Both the position numbers and the translations under genes were made by a program. A stretch of DNA of 64,000 nucleotides. It comes from Gymnogyps californianus. Taxonomy: Eukaryota; Chordata; Aves; Accipitriformes; Cathartidae. The notes beneath the pieces are model-generated. The model had not been told where the DNA came from. It made no database searches and saw only the letters and a program-made list of their open reading frames with translations. The stretch spans positions 16,165,001 through 16,229,000 of the forward strand of contig NC_059478.1 of NCBI RefSeq assembly GCF_018139145.2, in the 5' to 3' direction. This document shows, one piece after another, positions 50,001 through 59,300 of this stretch (its first letter is position 1; the number at the start of each line of letters is the position of its first letter).

Positions 50001-50229
50001 GTGAGTATATACAAGGTCACTACAGTCTAATGCATGCCAACAGTTTATCCCTCTATAGCACAACGGATTCTTGTTTCAGTGTTCTCCCCTTGTAAACAGG
50101 AAATGAGTCCAAGTATAAATGATAGATTTCTCCTTTGAAAGGGCATCACTTACCAGTAACTACCATGCTGCTCATGTTAGAGTTCGGGCTATTGAGTACA
50201 CTGCCTGAAAGAAGTTCGTCAGATCCTCT
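13878..50229 (-). CDS. PTBP2: PTBP2 (nPTB/brPTB), exons 3-14 of the coding region, gene incomplete at 5' end
   Basis: Neuronal polypyrimidine tract-binding protein: a nuclear RNA-binding splicing regulator that binds UCUU/CU-rich pre-mRNA and represses or activates exons during neuronal and germ-cell differentiation. Twelve exons with GT-AG borders join in one frame: 50229-50154, 37561-37389, 36962-36819, 33495-33331, 33254-33144, 24089-23894, 17099-16945, 15496-15463, 15030-14938, 14555-14339, 14236-14159, 14010-13878. The sum is 1575 nt, or 524 residues plus stop. Counting from the first residue of exon 3, the RRMs lie at roughly 46-119, 167-243, 329-403 and 447-521. An N-terminal basic patch (KKFKGDDK) fits the PTB nuclear localisation signal. 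The product matches PTBP2 rather than PTBP1 or PTBP3 almost residue for residue against remembered mammalian protein. Exons 1-2, encoding about 13 residues in mammals, are not visible in the window. Confidence 0.97.
14159..14236 (-). CDS. PTBP2: PTBP2 exon 13 (RRM4)
   Basis: 78 nt. One base completes Pro, then [17 protein letters not shown] and TVKAFKFF follow, plus CA, the first two bases of a Gln codon. This is helix 1 and strand 2 of RRM4. The acceptor is CTGTCTGTAG and the donor is CA|GTAAGTAA. The split Gln codon means the last exon decides whether an extra Arg is inserted at the junction. Confidence 0.96.
14339..14555 (-). CDS. PTBP2: PTBP2 exon 12 (end of RRM3, inter-RRM linker, start of RRM4)
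   Basis: 217 nt. It encodes (A)[20 protein letters not shown], the end of RRM3, followed by the linker [19 protein letters not shown] and [17 protein letters not shown], and the first RRM4 strand ATLHLSNIP. The acceptor is TTTTTCAG and the donor is ATTCC|GTAAGT. In PTB proteins RRM3 and RRM4 pack back-to-back through this linker. Human protein as I recall it has Asn where Ser is found here (MNHLNG versus MSHLNG). Confidence 0.97.
14556..14937 (-). other. PTBP2 intron 11
   Basis: 382 nt, GT-AG, AT-rich, with no coding content of its own. Confidence 0.85.
14938..15030 (-). CDS. PTBP2: PTBP2 exon 11 (RRM3)
   Basis: 93 nt. Two bases complete Gly, then [16 protein letters not shown] and [14 protein letters not shown] follow, plus the first base of Ala. 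These are strands 2-3 and helix 2 of RRM3. The acceptor is ACTTTGAAAAG with an interrupted pyrimidine tract, which looks weak; the donor is CTGG|GTAAGA. In the exon-10-skipped mRNA, the premature stop lies here about 66 nt upstream of the next junction, far enough to trigger decay by the usual 50-55 nt rule. Confidence 0.96.
15031..15462 (-). other. PTBP2 intron 10
   Basis: 432 nt. The first 80 nt after the exon 10 donor are strongly U-rich on the RNA strand (runs of UUUUGUUUUG type), possible sites for PTB, TIA1 or CELF-type proteins. The far end is the weak exon 11 acceptor. Confidence 0.8.
15463..15496 (-). CDS. PTBP2: PTBP2 exon 10, 34-nt regulated exon (RRM3)
   Basis: 34 nt, phase 0 at entry, encoding [11 protein letters not shown] plus the first base of Gly (helix 1 of RRM3). 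The acceptor is CCTTCTAAAG and the donor is TTCG|GTATGT. The length and position match the published 34-nt exon 10 of PTBP2, which PTBP1 represses in non-neuronal cells. Omitting it joins GAG to GTGTTT and reads eight codons to a TGA at 15006-15004, so the skipped mRNA is a nonsense-mediated decay target. It is too short for a long-ORF search and was identified from the protein join and splice sites. Confidence 0.97.
15497..15934 (-). promoter_or_regulatory. AG-exclusion zone and PTB-binding region upstream of PTBP2 exon 10
   Basis: Apart from the acceptor AG itself (15498-15497), the transcribed strand has no AG dinucleotide from 15499 to 15934, which is 436 nt. I scanned the plus strand base by base for CT. 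The last 60 nt before the exon are CU-rich and contain six UCUU motifs (plus-strand AAGA between 15511 and 15555) interspersed with CUCUCU-type runs, the binding sites of PTB proteins. Such a zone forces use of a distant branch point. Published work describes distant branch points and PTB repression for this exon in mammals, and the flanks are reported as ultraconserved. Confidence 0.9.
15881..15918 (-). promoter_or_regulatory. Candidate distant branch points for exon 10
   Basis: The minus strand reads TACTGAC (branch A at 15884, 388 nt from the 3' splice site) and TTCTGAC (branch A at 15912, 416 nt away). Both are strong matches to the branch consensus. The first is followed by an uninterrupted U-rich tract (CTATATTTTATTTTTTTTTG). 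They sit just inside the far end of the AG-free zone, exactly where a distant branch point is expected. Confidence 0.65.
15935..16944 (-). other. PTBP2 intron 9, part upstream of the AG-free zone
   Basis: About 1 kb between the exon 9 donor and the distant branch-point region. The sequence is AT-rich with T/A runs and many AG dinucleotides, in sharp contrast to the adjoining 436-nt zone. No coding sequence. Confidence 0.8.
16945..17099 (-). CDS. PTBP2: PTBP2 exon 9 (poly-Ala linker and start of RRM3)
   Basis: 155 nt, entry phase 1. It completes the Gly codon and encodes [17 protein letters not shown], a run of 10 Ala, [12 protein letters not shown], then [12 protein letters not shown] (strand 1 of RRM3). 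The acceptor is AAAATTAG and the donor is GAG|GTCAGT. The Ala run is encoded by a GCA/GCT triplet tract (about 17021-17047). In PTBP1 the equivalent linker includes an alternatively spliced exon; no such extra exon is evident between exon 8 and this one. Confidence 0.96.
18449..18601 (+). other. Exon-like open segment on the plus strand inside PTBP2 intron 8
   Basis: A run of about 19 T ending AAG is followed by an open frame reading [20 protein letters not shown], then [19 protein letters not shown] and [11 protein letters not shown]. It ends at a good donor, CA|GTAAGTG (18602). The middle part resembles an amphipathic helical protein segment. It lies antisense to PTBP2, so it would belong to another transcript or be a fossil. 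The acceptor tract is also a simple T run, which could mislead. No family recognised. Confidence 0.2.
22199..22340 (-). mobile_element. Truncated fragment of the same LTR family (U3 end only)
   Basis: About 141 bases match the right part of the solo LTR (1105-1244), with about 5 differences in 140 (roughly 96% identity). It begins after an A-rich stretch (22141-22199) and ends at AAACCAG, lacking the final terminal bases. It lies in PTBP2 intron 8 and in the same orientation as the gene. It has no TATA box or poly(A) signal because those parts are missing. Confidence 0.8.
23894..24089 (-). CDS. PTBP2: PTBP2 exon 8 (end of RRM2 and linker)
   Basis: 196 nt, phase 0 at entry and phase 1 at exit. 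It encodes [20 protein letters not shown], the last strand of RRM2 and its C-terminal extension ([19 protein letters not shown]), then the acidic/Ala linker [20 protein letters not shown] to KETSLL. The acceptor is TTTTCCAG and the donor is CTAG|GTATGG. RRM2 of PTB proteins has an extra fifth strand; the LNVKYNND stretch here corresponds to it. Confidence 0.96.
24090..33143 (-). other. PTBP2 intron 7 (9.1 kb)
   Basis: A long intron, mostly AT-rich. The part from about 26.3 to 30.6 kb is somewhat more complex and holds a weak, diverged pair of similar segments (about 28360-28440 and 29365-29480) that may be remnants of an old dispersed repeat. No exon or RNA gene was recognised. Confidence 0.75.
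33144..33254 (-). CDS. PTBP2: PTBP2 exon 7 (middle of RRM2)
   Basis: 111 nt, 37 codons, phase 0. It encodes [18 protein letters not shown], then [18 protein letters not shown]: helix 1 end, strands 2-3 and helix 2 of RRM2. The acceptor is TTTTTGGCAG and the donor is CTA|GTAAGT. Intron 6 between exons 6 and 7 is only 76 nt, the shortest intron of the gene here, in contrast to the 9 kb intron that follows. Confidence 0.95.
33331..33495 (-). CDS. PTBP2: PTBP2 exon 6 (RRM1-RRM2 linker and start of RRM2)
   Basis: 165 nt, 55 codons, phase 0. It encodes [13 protein letters not shown], a Ser/Thr-rich linker ([17 protein letters not shown]), then [19 protein letters not shown], the first strand and helix of RRM2. 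The acceptor is CGTTTAAG, preceded in the RNA by 22 consecutive U residues (33504-33525 on the plus strand is an A run). The donor is CAG|GTAAGC. The linker differs slightly from the mammalian one I recall (ATNAP versus TANTP). Confidence 0.95.
33496..36818 (-). other. PTBP2 intron 5
   Basis: 3.3 kb of AT-rich intron. The only notable element is the U22 tract (33504-33525) next to the exon 6 acceptor. No repeats or open frames of interest were recognised. Confidence 0.8.
33504..33525 (+). repeat. A22 homopolymer (U22 in PTBP2 RNA)
   Basis: 22 consecutive A on the plus strand, 8 nt upstream of the exon 6 acceptor AG. In the RNA it forms the polypyrimidine tract of exon 6. Confidence 0.9.
36819..36962 (-). 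CDS. PTBP2: PTBP2 exon 5 (second half of RRM1)
   Basis: 144 nt, 48 codons, phase 0 at both ends. It encodes [18 protein letters not shown], continuing to [19 protein letters not shown]. This is the RNP1-like strand, helix 2 and last strand of RRM1 plus the start of the linker. The acceptor is AATTACAG and the donor is CAG|GTATAT. Because its length is a multiple of three, skipping it alone would keep the frame but destroy RRM1. Confidence 0.96.
36963..37388 (-). other. PTBP2 intron 4
   Basis: 426 nt between exons 4 and 5, GT-AG, with an A-rich run near 37281 on the RNA strand. Nothing else was seen. Confidence 0.85.
37389..37561 (-). CDS. PTBP2: PTBP2 exon 4 (basic NLS half and start of RRM1)
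   Basis: 173 nt, phase 1 at entry and phase 0 at exit. It completes the Ala codon from exon 3 and encodes [13 protein letters not shown], then [18 protein letters not shown], running to LMLKGKNQ. The first beta strand of RRM1 (VLHIRKLP) and its first helix are visible. The acceptor is TCTTTCAG and the donor is CAG|GTAATT. An internal Met (MDGAPS) lies inside the exon, but the frame is open upstream through exon 3, so it is not the start codon. Confidence 0.96.
38989..39020 (+). repeat. G-rich low-complexity tract
   Basis: Contains 14 consecutive G (38993-39006), then GGGG and GGGGG runs split by T and A. On the PTBP2 RNA strand it is C-rich. Four or more G-runs of at least three could form a G-quadruplex on the plus strand. 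Confidence 0.85.
40885..40899. repeat. TA dinucleotide repeat
   Basis: Seven TA units plus T in intron 3; a potential microsatellite. Confidence 0.9.
45377..45489 (-). other. Exon-like segment in PTBP2 intron 3, function unknown
   Basis: A strong acceptor on the minus strand (CTTTTTTTCTTTTCAG) is followed by 113 nt open in the phase left by exon 3: the split codon becomes Gly, then [20 protein letters not shown] and [11 protein letters not shown] follow, ending at TAA (45379-45377). Splicing exon 3 to it would give an in-frame truncated N-terminal product. No convincing donor is seen inside the open part. It could be an alternative terminal or poison exon of PTBP2, an exon of a nested transcript, or a chance or pseudogene fragment. 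I do not recognise the peptide. Confidence 0.3.
50154..50229 (-). CDS. PTBP2: PTBP2 exon 3 (N-terminal region before RRM1)
   Basis: 76 nt encoding [12 protein letters not shown] through NMSSMVVT (25 codons) plus the first base of the next Ala codon. The acceptor is a U-rich tract ending TTTTTAG and the donor is G|GTAAGTG. This is the disordered N-terminal segment that, with exon 4, contributes to nuclear import and export signals in PTB proteins. It is the most 5' exon found; the preceding residues in mammals (MDGIVTEVAVGVK) are not present within the window. The exon sits 12.6 kb upstream of exon 4. Confidence 0.93.
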
Positions 50230-53200
50230 CTAAAAAGAAAGAGACAGTAAGAGATTTTTTTTTCCTCTATTTTGTGATTTTTAAAGATGATATTAAAAAT
50301 GTCAGTTTGACAGGGAAAACCTTTAGAAGAACTTAAGCAAGCATAACCAAACCTATTCAGATTTGGCAGACTTCCTCTTTTCAGATAAGTGCAACAACTT
50401 GAGATCTAAGTAAAGCAGTATATTTACATGGCAATCTTTGAAATGAGAGCAGCTTAAGCACAGTTGTTTCACCCACCACTGAAATGTAGCCACCTCCAGA
50501 CACAATGAGAACTGCTGAACAATAATTTTGTCCAGCATTTCAAATTAAAATATTATTATAATTAAATATATTTAGTCTATTTCAATAACATAAATTATTG
50601 TTTTAATATTTTAATATATGTCTATATTGAATTATTATATCTAGCTGAAACTACAAGGGAAATCTATACAAATAGAAATATGGAGTTTAGCTCAATTCTA
50701 ACACCCCTATTTAAAAAAAAAAAAAAAAAAAAGACTTTTCTTCATAGGAAATTATCAATTTTCATTTTGGGGACATCCATTTGTCCTGCAAAATACAAGT
50801 TAGGGCAGGGAATTACATCTTCATTATAATTCTTAAAACATGACAATTATCAATTAGATGGTCTTTTTGAAAACGACTCGAAAGTGGGCTGCAAAAATCA
50901 GAGGAGGGTTTATATCAAAAACATACAAGATAATCTTTTCCTCTCAGATTATTTGCAAGATGGGCATTTGACATAGCTGAAGAGTATTTTGCCACTTTTC
51001 ATGCCTTTCCCCCCCCCCCTTTTTTCTTTTATCCCCAACCCCCTCCATCCCTCAAGACTTAATCTCTCAAAAAGTCCCCAAAATATTTAGGTGATCTTTC
51101 ACTAAAAAAAATTTTAAAAGGGAATAAACCTGACATCCTTTGAAGATTATATTTAATTTCTTATTGGTTCTTTCCCCACTTCAAAAGTATTTCCCCAGCA
51201 CCCTTAACACTAATCCAGGTCACTGCTAAAATGGAGATGAGGAAACAAAACAGTTACTATCGTCTTTATAAAAATAAATGTTTTTAATTCTGTTGTGGAC
51301 ACTACAATAGAATCTCAGGAATAGTTAGCGAATATGTTTTACAGGGGACCTCACTACTGCATACTAAATTAACCTGAGGATATCACCTTTCTAGGCAGCA
51401 CAGTTGCAAGACGCATAAAATCAAACCTTTACCATTTTATCATAGTGCACTCTATGTGTGTCCATACACAGAACAGTATGTTAAAGTTTAATCCACACCT
51501 GAAATCTAGAAGCTCTTAAAAATAGTATATATGTGTATGCACTCATAGACCCGTTAAAGTTTACTTAGTTTTCAACATCAGCTCTGAAGAATCTTTATAC
51601 AGTTTATTAAATACTCTAAGCTCTTAAGGGTACACAGCAATCAACAAAGCTATGCCTATCAAATCAACAACAGATTTTCTTTAAAATTGAGTAATGCCTA
51701 ATACCAAGATTAGGTAGGACCATGAGAAGGACCGCGTCTTGTCCTTCTCAATGTAAGAACAGATCTCTAATCAGATATAACTAAGGAAAAATTTAGCTGG
51801 ACAAAACTGAGAAACAAGTTAGAGAAGTTATGGAAATTCTCCGTTACTCAAACTACATTGCTTTCTACTGTAAATACAATACACTAACCCAGGCACTCAG
51901 TATAAGTTGAAACAAACATTCCTTCTTTCTCTTTAATGTCCTACTTTTCTAACATAATATTTACATGGGTAGAATATTGCAAAGTTCAAGATTACTAGCA
52001 GTATTAGCTCACTCAGTGATAACTGCCCTTATTTCTGCTCACAACTATCCACCTAGCCTTGCTTGGAAGCCCTTGTCTGTAGCCTGGACGGCTCAACTGA
52101 ATAGGCAGAAGTAGCAGCAGAAACTGAATCAGTTCATAGTCAGGCATATTAAGATAATTCAGCAGCATTTTTTTTTTCCTTAATATGCCAGGCATTGATT
52201 TGCTATGGCACAGCAGTTACGTCGTAAACAGCTGAAGCATGCCAAGTACCAAATGAATGCTCTTCCCAAAACCTGCAGGAACTTTACAATTCTGAAATAT
52301 CTCAAATTTGAGTTGTCTTCAGCTTCAAAAAGTTACTTACATCAGCAACTGCTGACTAGCAGAACACACGTGTGATTACATAAACTTCTGGTTCATAGTA
52401 AATCAGGCTTTCAAAAAGCTGTTAATTTCTTAATCCACAGGACAAAAACCCAAAAGGAGCACAAATTACTCAATAGAGTGGATATTCAGTTACTGTATTT
52501 GTGTTTCATGAACAGTTAAGAGTTTTCTCTTCATTTTGAAACATATTTTGCATTTCATGAATACATTCAGAGTCAATCACAAGATCTTGTCATTACACTT
52601 GAAAAAGTTTTAACAGTTTTGCTTCAGAAGAACAAGTAAATGTGAATCCCTTATATTGGCATGTATCATAAATTCTACATTTGTTCTCATAAATCAATGT
52701 TCACAGATGTACAGGTTCATATGTGGAATGTTCTTCCTGTTCACCATGAAATCACAAATGTATAGGAAACCTCTGCTAACTCACTCCCATACATACTTGC
52801 CAAGCTTTTGGTAAAAGACAAAGATATCTCTTACCATGTGAGTAATCATCTTATTAGATATATATGGTTATTCTTCCTTATCGGTTCTTAAGCAGCCTAG
52901 ACACCTCTGCACTTCATTCAGTATGTAACTTTAAAACCAGCTATGCAGCAAAAGACACATGATGTACTTGGACACAGAGCAGTTAATTACAGAATCAAAA
53001 GCAGTAACTTCCTGGTAATCATCATTTCCTTCAGAAGGGTTATCTTAAGATGACAGTTGTCTAATAAAGCAATTTAATATAAGCATTTCATGTAAGCCAA
53101 TGTGTACTCAGACTGGCACTACTATGTGACACAAGCACCTCCTGAATGACAGCATAGACATAAATACTTATTTTACTTACATTTATTCAGCATAGATAAG

Positions 53201-54370
53201 ACTATTCAATTTGTGGTTTGGGGTGCTTGGCATCGTTTTTATGTGCATCTTCTTTGAGAGGGTGTTAAGCCAGAAAGGACTGGAATCTTGCTCCAAGGGC
53301 AAAGCCCTCCATCACTCCACTATCTCACACACAAATTTCAGAATTATAACCCATTTCCCAAGCACCTTGAACATTCACTAGTCTTATTCGCAAGCACGCC
53401 AGTTCTTCTAGTCAAATCATGCAAAGCAAAGAAACCTTTAAACTAATTTAGGTAAATTCTATCAAGTGTTTCAGAGATAAGGAAACTAAACTCAGATCTC
53501 TGAAGAACACAGCGAATCAGATTCAGTGAAGAATGGGAGATCCAAGAGCAATGTTCACTTAGCTCTTTTCCCCATCTGTGCAAACTGCTGTGTTCTAAAG
53601 AATCAAAGCAAGTTTGAGATTGTAAACAAGACTGAAGAGCACAAACACATAGATCCCAGAAATGTCCAAATCTAAGTTAAAATAACAAATGAACAAAAAA
53701 CACCGCCATGATTTTATTTTGTCATAGACTGCAAAGGAAAGTTCCGATAATAGCAACGTAGAGACTAACTGAATATCCATTTTAGCATGAGGGAAGAAGA
53801 TTATAAGGGACAAAATAAGAAGTACAAATTGCTATTATACTATTAATAGGTCATCTCCAGACAGCTAGTCCTCAACAGCACAAGTTTCAATGCCATACTT
53901 CTATTGTCCAGTCTTCTATTGTCCATTGTCTTCAATGTCCAGAACATTAATCTATATTAATCTTCCATAAAAGCTAAACCACTAACTATTCAGATCAGAG
54001 ATATCTAGAACATTTCTTCATGAAACCAGCATCTGCCAAAATACTATTACACAAAATAAACAAGGGAATTGCCAAACTAACTTCTTGCAGTGAGCGAACC
54101 TTAAATTTGTTGCAGAGCCAATACTGTCCTTTCAATGAAGCCCATGTTATCACACCCTTGCCCCCATGACAGCATTTCAATCTGTGGTGTGAAAACAGCA
54201 TGTTAATGTATGGCTTCAACCAATGGAATTACATAAAACTGACACGTACGATCACTTTCAGAAAAAGATGAAAAATATACCAACTCAGACTTTGAATACA
54301 TATTTCAAAGAAACTTAAAAATTATATATTTTTATAATATAGGCACTAGGGAAATAGACTAGGAAAAATG

Positions 54371-56096
54371 TAGGCCCTCTCCAGAAGGAAACAGGAGACC
54401 TGGTTACCCGGGAGATGGAGAAGGCTGAGGTACTCAATGACTTTTTTGCCTCAGTCTTCACTGGCAAGTGCTCCAGCCACACTGCTCAAGTCGCAGAAGG
54501 CAAAGGCGGGGACTGGGAGAACGAAGAACTGCCCACTGTAGGAGACCAGGTTCAAGACCATCTAAGGAACCTGAAGGTGCACAAGTACGTGGGACCTGAT
54601 GAGATGCATCCACGGGTCCTGAGGGAACTGGCAGATGAAGTGGCTAAGCCACTATCCATCATATCTGACAAGTCATGGCAGTCTGGGGAAGTTCCCACTG
54701 ACTGGAAAAGGGGAAACATAACACCCATTTTTAAAAAGGGAAAAAAGGAAGACCCGGGGAACTACAGGCCAGTCAGTCTCACCTCTGTGTCCGGTAAGAT
54801 CATGGAGCAGATCCTCCTGGGAACTATGCTAAGGCACATGGAAAATAAGGAGGTGACTGAGTGACAGCCAACATGGCTTCACTAAGGGCAAATCGTGCCT
54901 GACAACGTTGGTGGATAAGGGAAGAGCAACAGATGTCATCCACCTGGACTTGTGCAAAGCATTTGACACTGTCCCGCACAACATCCTTGTTTCTAAATTG
55001 GAGAGACATGGATTTGACGGATGGCCCACTCGGTGGATAAGGAATTGGCTGGATGGTCGCACTCAAAGAGTTGTGGTCAACGGCTTGGTGTCCGAGTGGA
55101 GAGCAGTGATGAGTGGCGTTCCTCAGGGGTCGGTATTGAGACTGGTGCTGTTCAACATAATTTTTCGGCGACATGGACAGTGGGATTGAGTGCACCCTCA
55201 GCAAGTCTGCCAGTGACACCAAGCCGTGTGGTGCAGTTGACACGCTGGAGGGAAGGGATGCCATCCAGAGGGACCTTGACAGGCTTGAGAGGTGGGCCCG
55301 TGTGAACCTCATGAAGTTCAACAAGGCCAAATGCAAGGTCCTGCACATGGGTTGGGGCAATCCCAAGCACAAATACAGGCTGGGCAACGAGTGGATTGAG
55401 AGCAGCCCTGTGGAGAAGGACTTGGGGGTATTAGTGGATGAAAAACTGAATATGAGCCAGCAATGTGCGCTCACAGCCCAGAAAGCCAGTTGCATCCTGG
55501 GCTGCATCAAAAGAAATGCGGCTAGCAAGTCGAGGGAGGTGATTCTCCCCCTCTACTCCACTCTCGTGAGACCCCACCTGAAGTACTGCGTTCAACTCTG
55601 GAGCCCCCAGCATAAGACAGACATGGACCTGCTCAAGCTGGTCCAGAAGGCCACGAAGATGATCAGAGGGCTGGAGCACCTCCCCTATGAGGATAGGCTG
55701 AGAGAGTTGAGGTTGTTCAGCCTGGAGAAGAGAAGGCTCCGGGGAGACCTTATAGCGGCCTTCCGGTACTTAAAGAGGGCCTACAGGAAAGATGGGGAGG
55801 GACTCTTTATCAGGGAGGGTAGTGGTAGGACGAGGGGTAACGGTTTTAAACTGAAAGAGGGTAGATTTAAATTAGATAGTAGGAAGAAATTCTGTACTGT
55901 GAGGGTGGTGAGACACTGGAACAGGTTGGCCAGAGAAGTTATGGATGCCCCCTCCTTGGAAGTGTTCAAGGCCAGGCTGGATGGGGCTTTGAGCAACCCG
56001 ATCTAGTGGAAGGTGTCCCTGCCCATGGCAGGGGGTTTGGAACTAGACGATCTTTACGGTCCCTTCCAACCCTAACCATTCTATGATTCTATTCTG
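54371..56096 (+). mobile_element. 5'-truncated CR1 LINE retrotransposon (inactive)
   Basis: About 1.7 kb of CR1 ORF2 (reverse transcriptase C-terminal part) plus the short 3'UTR ending in the ATTCTATGATTCTATTCTG tail typical of avian CR1. It sits in PTBP2 intron 2, antisense to the gene. Coding pieces fall in three frames: 54415-54864, 54908-55189 and 55173-56006. Typical motifs are visible: [40 protein letters not shown], then the C-terminal [10 protein letters not shown] and [14 protein letters not shown] blocks. The catalytic FADD motif is changed to SASD, so the enzyme is dead. Confidence 0.95.
54415..56006 (+). pseudogene. CR1 ORF2 remnant (reverse transcriptase, frameshifted)
   Basis: In an intact CR1, ORF2 encodes an endonuclease and reverse transcriptase that copies the element's RNA at the target site. 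Here only the RT and C-terminal region remain. The first block (54415-54864) ends at a TGA; then there is apparently a short deletion near 54900 relative to the CR1 sequence I remember (a segment preceding TLVDKGRA is missing). The frame shifts to 54908-55189 and again to about 55173-56006. The two frame changes and the FADD-to-SASD change rule out activity. Confidence 0.9.
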
Positions 56097-56342
56097 TATA
56101 CAAAAATTATTTTATATACTGTAAATTGAAGATACCACTTTGATATTTCACTTAATTTCTGTGAGTACAGTTATTGTATATACTCTGTCTCTTCTACAAT
56201 TTACAAAATCAATTATACAAAGAGAAAGAAAAAGTCCCTAGCTTAGCAAATTAATCTCCTAGCTCCTTGCTTTAACAGTCATAGCTAACTCAGAACCCCT
56301 CACTACACAAGCTGGATTTATGTAGCAGGATTTCAGATTCCG

Positions 56343-56354
56343 CCCCCCCCCCCC
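56343..56354. repeat. C12 homopolymer
   Basis: 12 consecutive C in PTBP2 intron 2, about 250 bases past the CR1 3' end. Confidence 0.9.
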
Positions 56355-59300
56355 GCCATAACAAACTACTATAAAGCTTCATGCCATCACAGGTTATATT
56401 AAGTAGCTATGTAATTTCAGGAAGTCATTACAGTCATACTATCCTTCCAGGCTAATAAAAAATATACTATTTAGAAGTCTTTGCCAACTATTTTCCTCAC
56501 ATTCCAGACAGGGCTTTAAATATTTCAAACATTCCTCAGATTTTATTACATCCAAGGTAAAAAAAAAAACCCAGAGAGTAACAACTTCGGCTTGAGAGTT
56601 ACCAAAGAGGTTTAGTCTTTTAAGCATCAAAGGACTTTTTGACAACTGTCTATGAAAGAGAAACATTATCAGCTCTTTTCCCAATAATTCAGGGCTATGG
56701 AAACTCTGATCAGAAGTTATGGCTGAACCTAACATAACAAACTGAGTGTATTACAGAAGACTTATTAGAAGCATGTGTAGATGCACTAGAATACTACAGG
56801 AACACTAAACCAATACTACTAGAAACAGTAAACAAGTGACAAAACTGCACTTTGTTAAGAAGTTAACAGCATGATCTAAAATAATTTCTTAAATTCCCAC
56901 TAGAAAAGATAAAGAATACACTCAAAGATATTGAAAAATACATTTTCTGATAAATCCTCTCATTTGTAGTATTCAAATTTGCCGATATTACAAATGTCTC
57001 CCAAGAACAGGATGCTTTTGCCCCCTCCCCCCTTCCCTTTTCCCCTCTCTCCTCCCCCAGATCAAAGAAAAAACAAGACCTTTAGCTGCACTGCGCATTT
57101 ACCACAGTCATTCTCAGCCTACAGGCATGAATTTCCCAAGGGGTATGACAAGCCAGGAGACAGATCTCATGATTTAAAGAAATCTAACAACATTGTAAAA
57201 CACTTCATTTCTAACAACATCTGGGAACAATTTAAAAGAAAAAGCCAGAAACCTGACGGTATGGGAGAAGAATAAAAGCATATGAGAATTCCAACCCAGA
57301 CATTAAACATTTCCCTCTAACAGATACACACTTGTAAACACACTGCTTCAATATTCAATATCTGAATTCACTTTGGGGACTGGATGTTGGAAACAACAGG
57401 ACAACACACTTTAAACCCCCAAACACAGCATTTATAAACTTTGTTCAGTTTACATGTGATGGATCAGAATTTAATGAATGCTTCATTTTTAACAGAATAC
57501 ATTTTTAATGAAACACTGCATAAATACACCCTCACATACTCTTCAGTGAAGAAGAAATACTTGATCTGCCTTATGCTCTGACTATATGCACTACTGTCAA
57601 AACACATAATCCAAATTACCTAATTAATAGACTGTTACACCTCTTATACGTATAGGATCACAGAAGACTCATTCAGGACAGGACAAGCCAAGTTCAAGTA
57701 TACAAACCAAAAGAAATCCCATGCAGGTTCATAGGTATTTTACAAAGCATACAGTTTAAACTATAAGGCTGTTATCACTTCATCAGAACCTTACATACAA
57801 GAAGTATGTCTACTTGATTTTTTTTTTTTTAAAGACTACACTAACTCTTATCAACTAAGGCCATGAAGTCCATGGGTGCTTAATAACTCACTTATAACAT
57901 CACTTGCTTTTAATTCAGTATGAAGTTAACTGGATACAATATGACCACCTTTCCCTACTCATTCTCTGTATTCTCTTTTTTCCCCCACTTCAATTCTTTT
58001 TCATGGTGTCCTCAGCCAACCATATATTGTTTATATATCCTAACAACTAACTTCACCATTTTTACACTCATTTTTTTTCAGTAAGGAAGGATCTAGGAAA
58101 AAATTAAGCTTTTATTCTTTTTTCTTGCACCTATACGCATGGTATATGCCATGTACCTAATTTATGGAAGCACACAAAGTTTGCAGAAATTGAGAGTGTG
58201 CTATCAAGGGAATCTGAATAGTCTTTAAAACTGAAAGGAGACAAGTCTCAATTCCTCTGAAAAGCCTCCAGGTTCTCAAAATACAATGTGGAAAAGAGCC
58301 AAATTTCTCAAAGCATCTGAAGATCAAGATGGACTATTAAACCAGAAAGCTGAAGAGTAAAGAATCAAATCTCCACTTAAACCATGCCACCAGCCTCATT
58401 TGGAAACCTTCAAACTTTCAATTGTAATGAAAGACTGCAGGCAAGAGTCTAGTCCAGTATCAGTCGATGCTTCAAACATCCAGGAGGAAGTAGACAAACA
58501 AGATAATTTATTCCAGCATTTCAGACTTTCTATTCCACTTTTACCAGGAAAGAAAGTGTTACCCTGAAGTAGCTGTACATAACTGGTAGTAAATTAGAAC
58601 AGGTGAGAACAACTCGCTAGAGCTACCACCTGGATATGTTCTTAGCTTTCCAGTTAGAGAATGATTGCACCTAGATGTACAGATTTGGTCCTTCAGTAGC
58701 AGTTTCTACACCTCGAAATAAGATCCATGAAGAAGGTATTTTCTAATTGATTCTCTGCTATTTTGCAATAATAAATTAAAAGCGCTAGTGCTATTTTGTC
58801 TATACTCAATACTCGTGTTACACATTCATAGAAAAACTGATTTTATGAAAAGCTAAAAATGGCTGTATGTACTTGCAGCTATAAAAAACACCCAAACCCC
58901 TAAATCAAACATCACAGTCCCGTTAACAGCTTGTGAAACCACAACCTCATTTGAACCAACTACCACCAAAAGCAACAGTCCTACCTTCTCCCTGGCCCCA
59001 GCAACTTGTTCCTATTCTGTACTCCCCAATTCCATATTGCTACAAGCATTTATGCAACCACACACTTTGGTACAAATCTGACTAAAAAGATGTAACTCAC
59101 TGTTGCATCAGCTTAGCTTTATCCTGGCTAAGTTCCCAAGAGAGGTTTGTACAGTGGCTACCCAAACGTTTGTTGCACAAGTATTACAGTGACAGAGAAA
59201 ACTGGAATGCAGCTTGATTTGCTTGTGAAAATATGGCCCAAAGCTCTAAGAAATGGGAAAGGTATTTTCATGCTGGTATTGGCTCATATTTTTCAGATGG

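Larger units (their letters stand above)
37562..50153 (-). other. PTBP2 intron 3 (12.6 kb)
   Basis: An AT-rich intron. It contains the exon-like segment at 45377-45489, a G-rich run at 38989-39020, a TA repeat at 40885-40899 and an A17 run at 47484-47500. No other coding sequence, RNA gene or recognisable transposon was seen. Confidence 0.8.

Noticed and set aside
54824..55528. 234-codon minus-strand frame
   Set aside because: It is the antisense shadow of the CR1 reverse transcriptase region.
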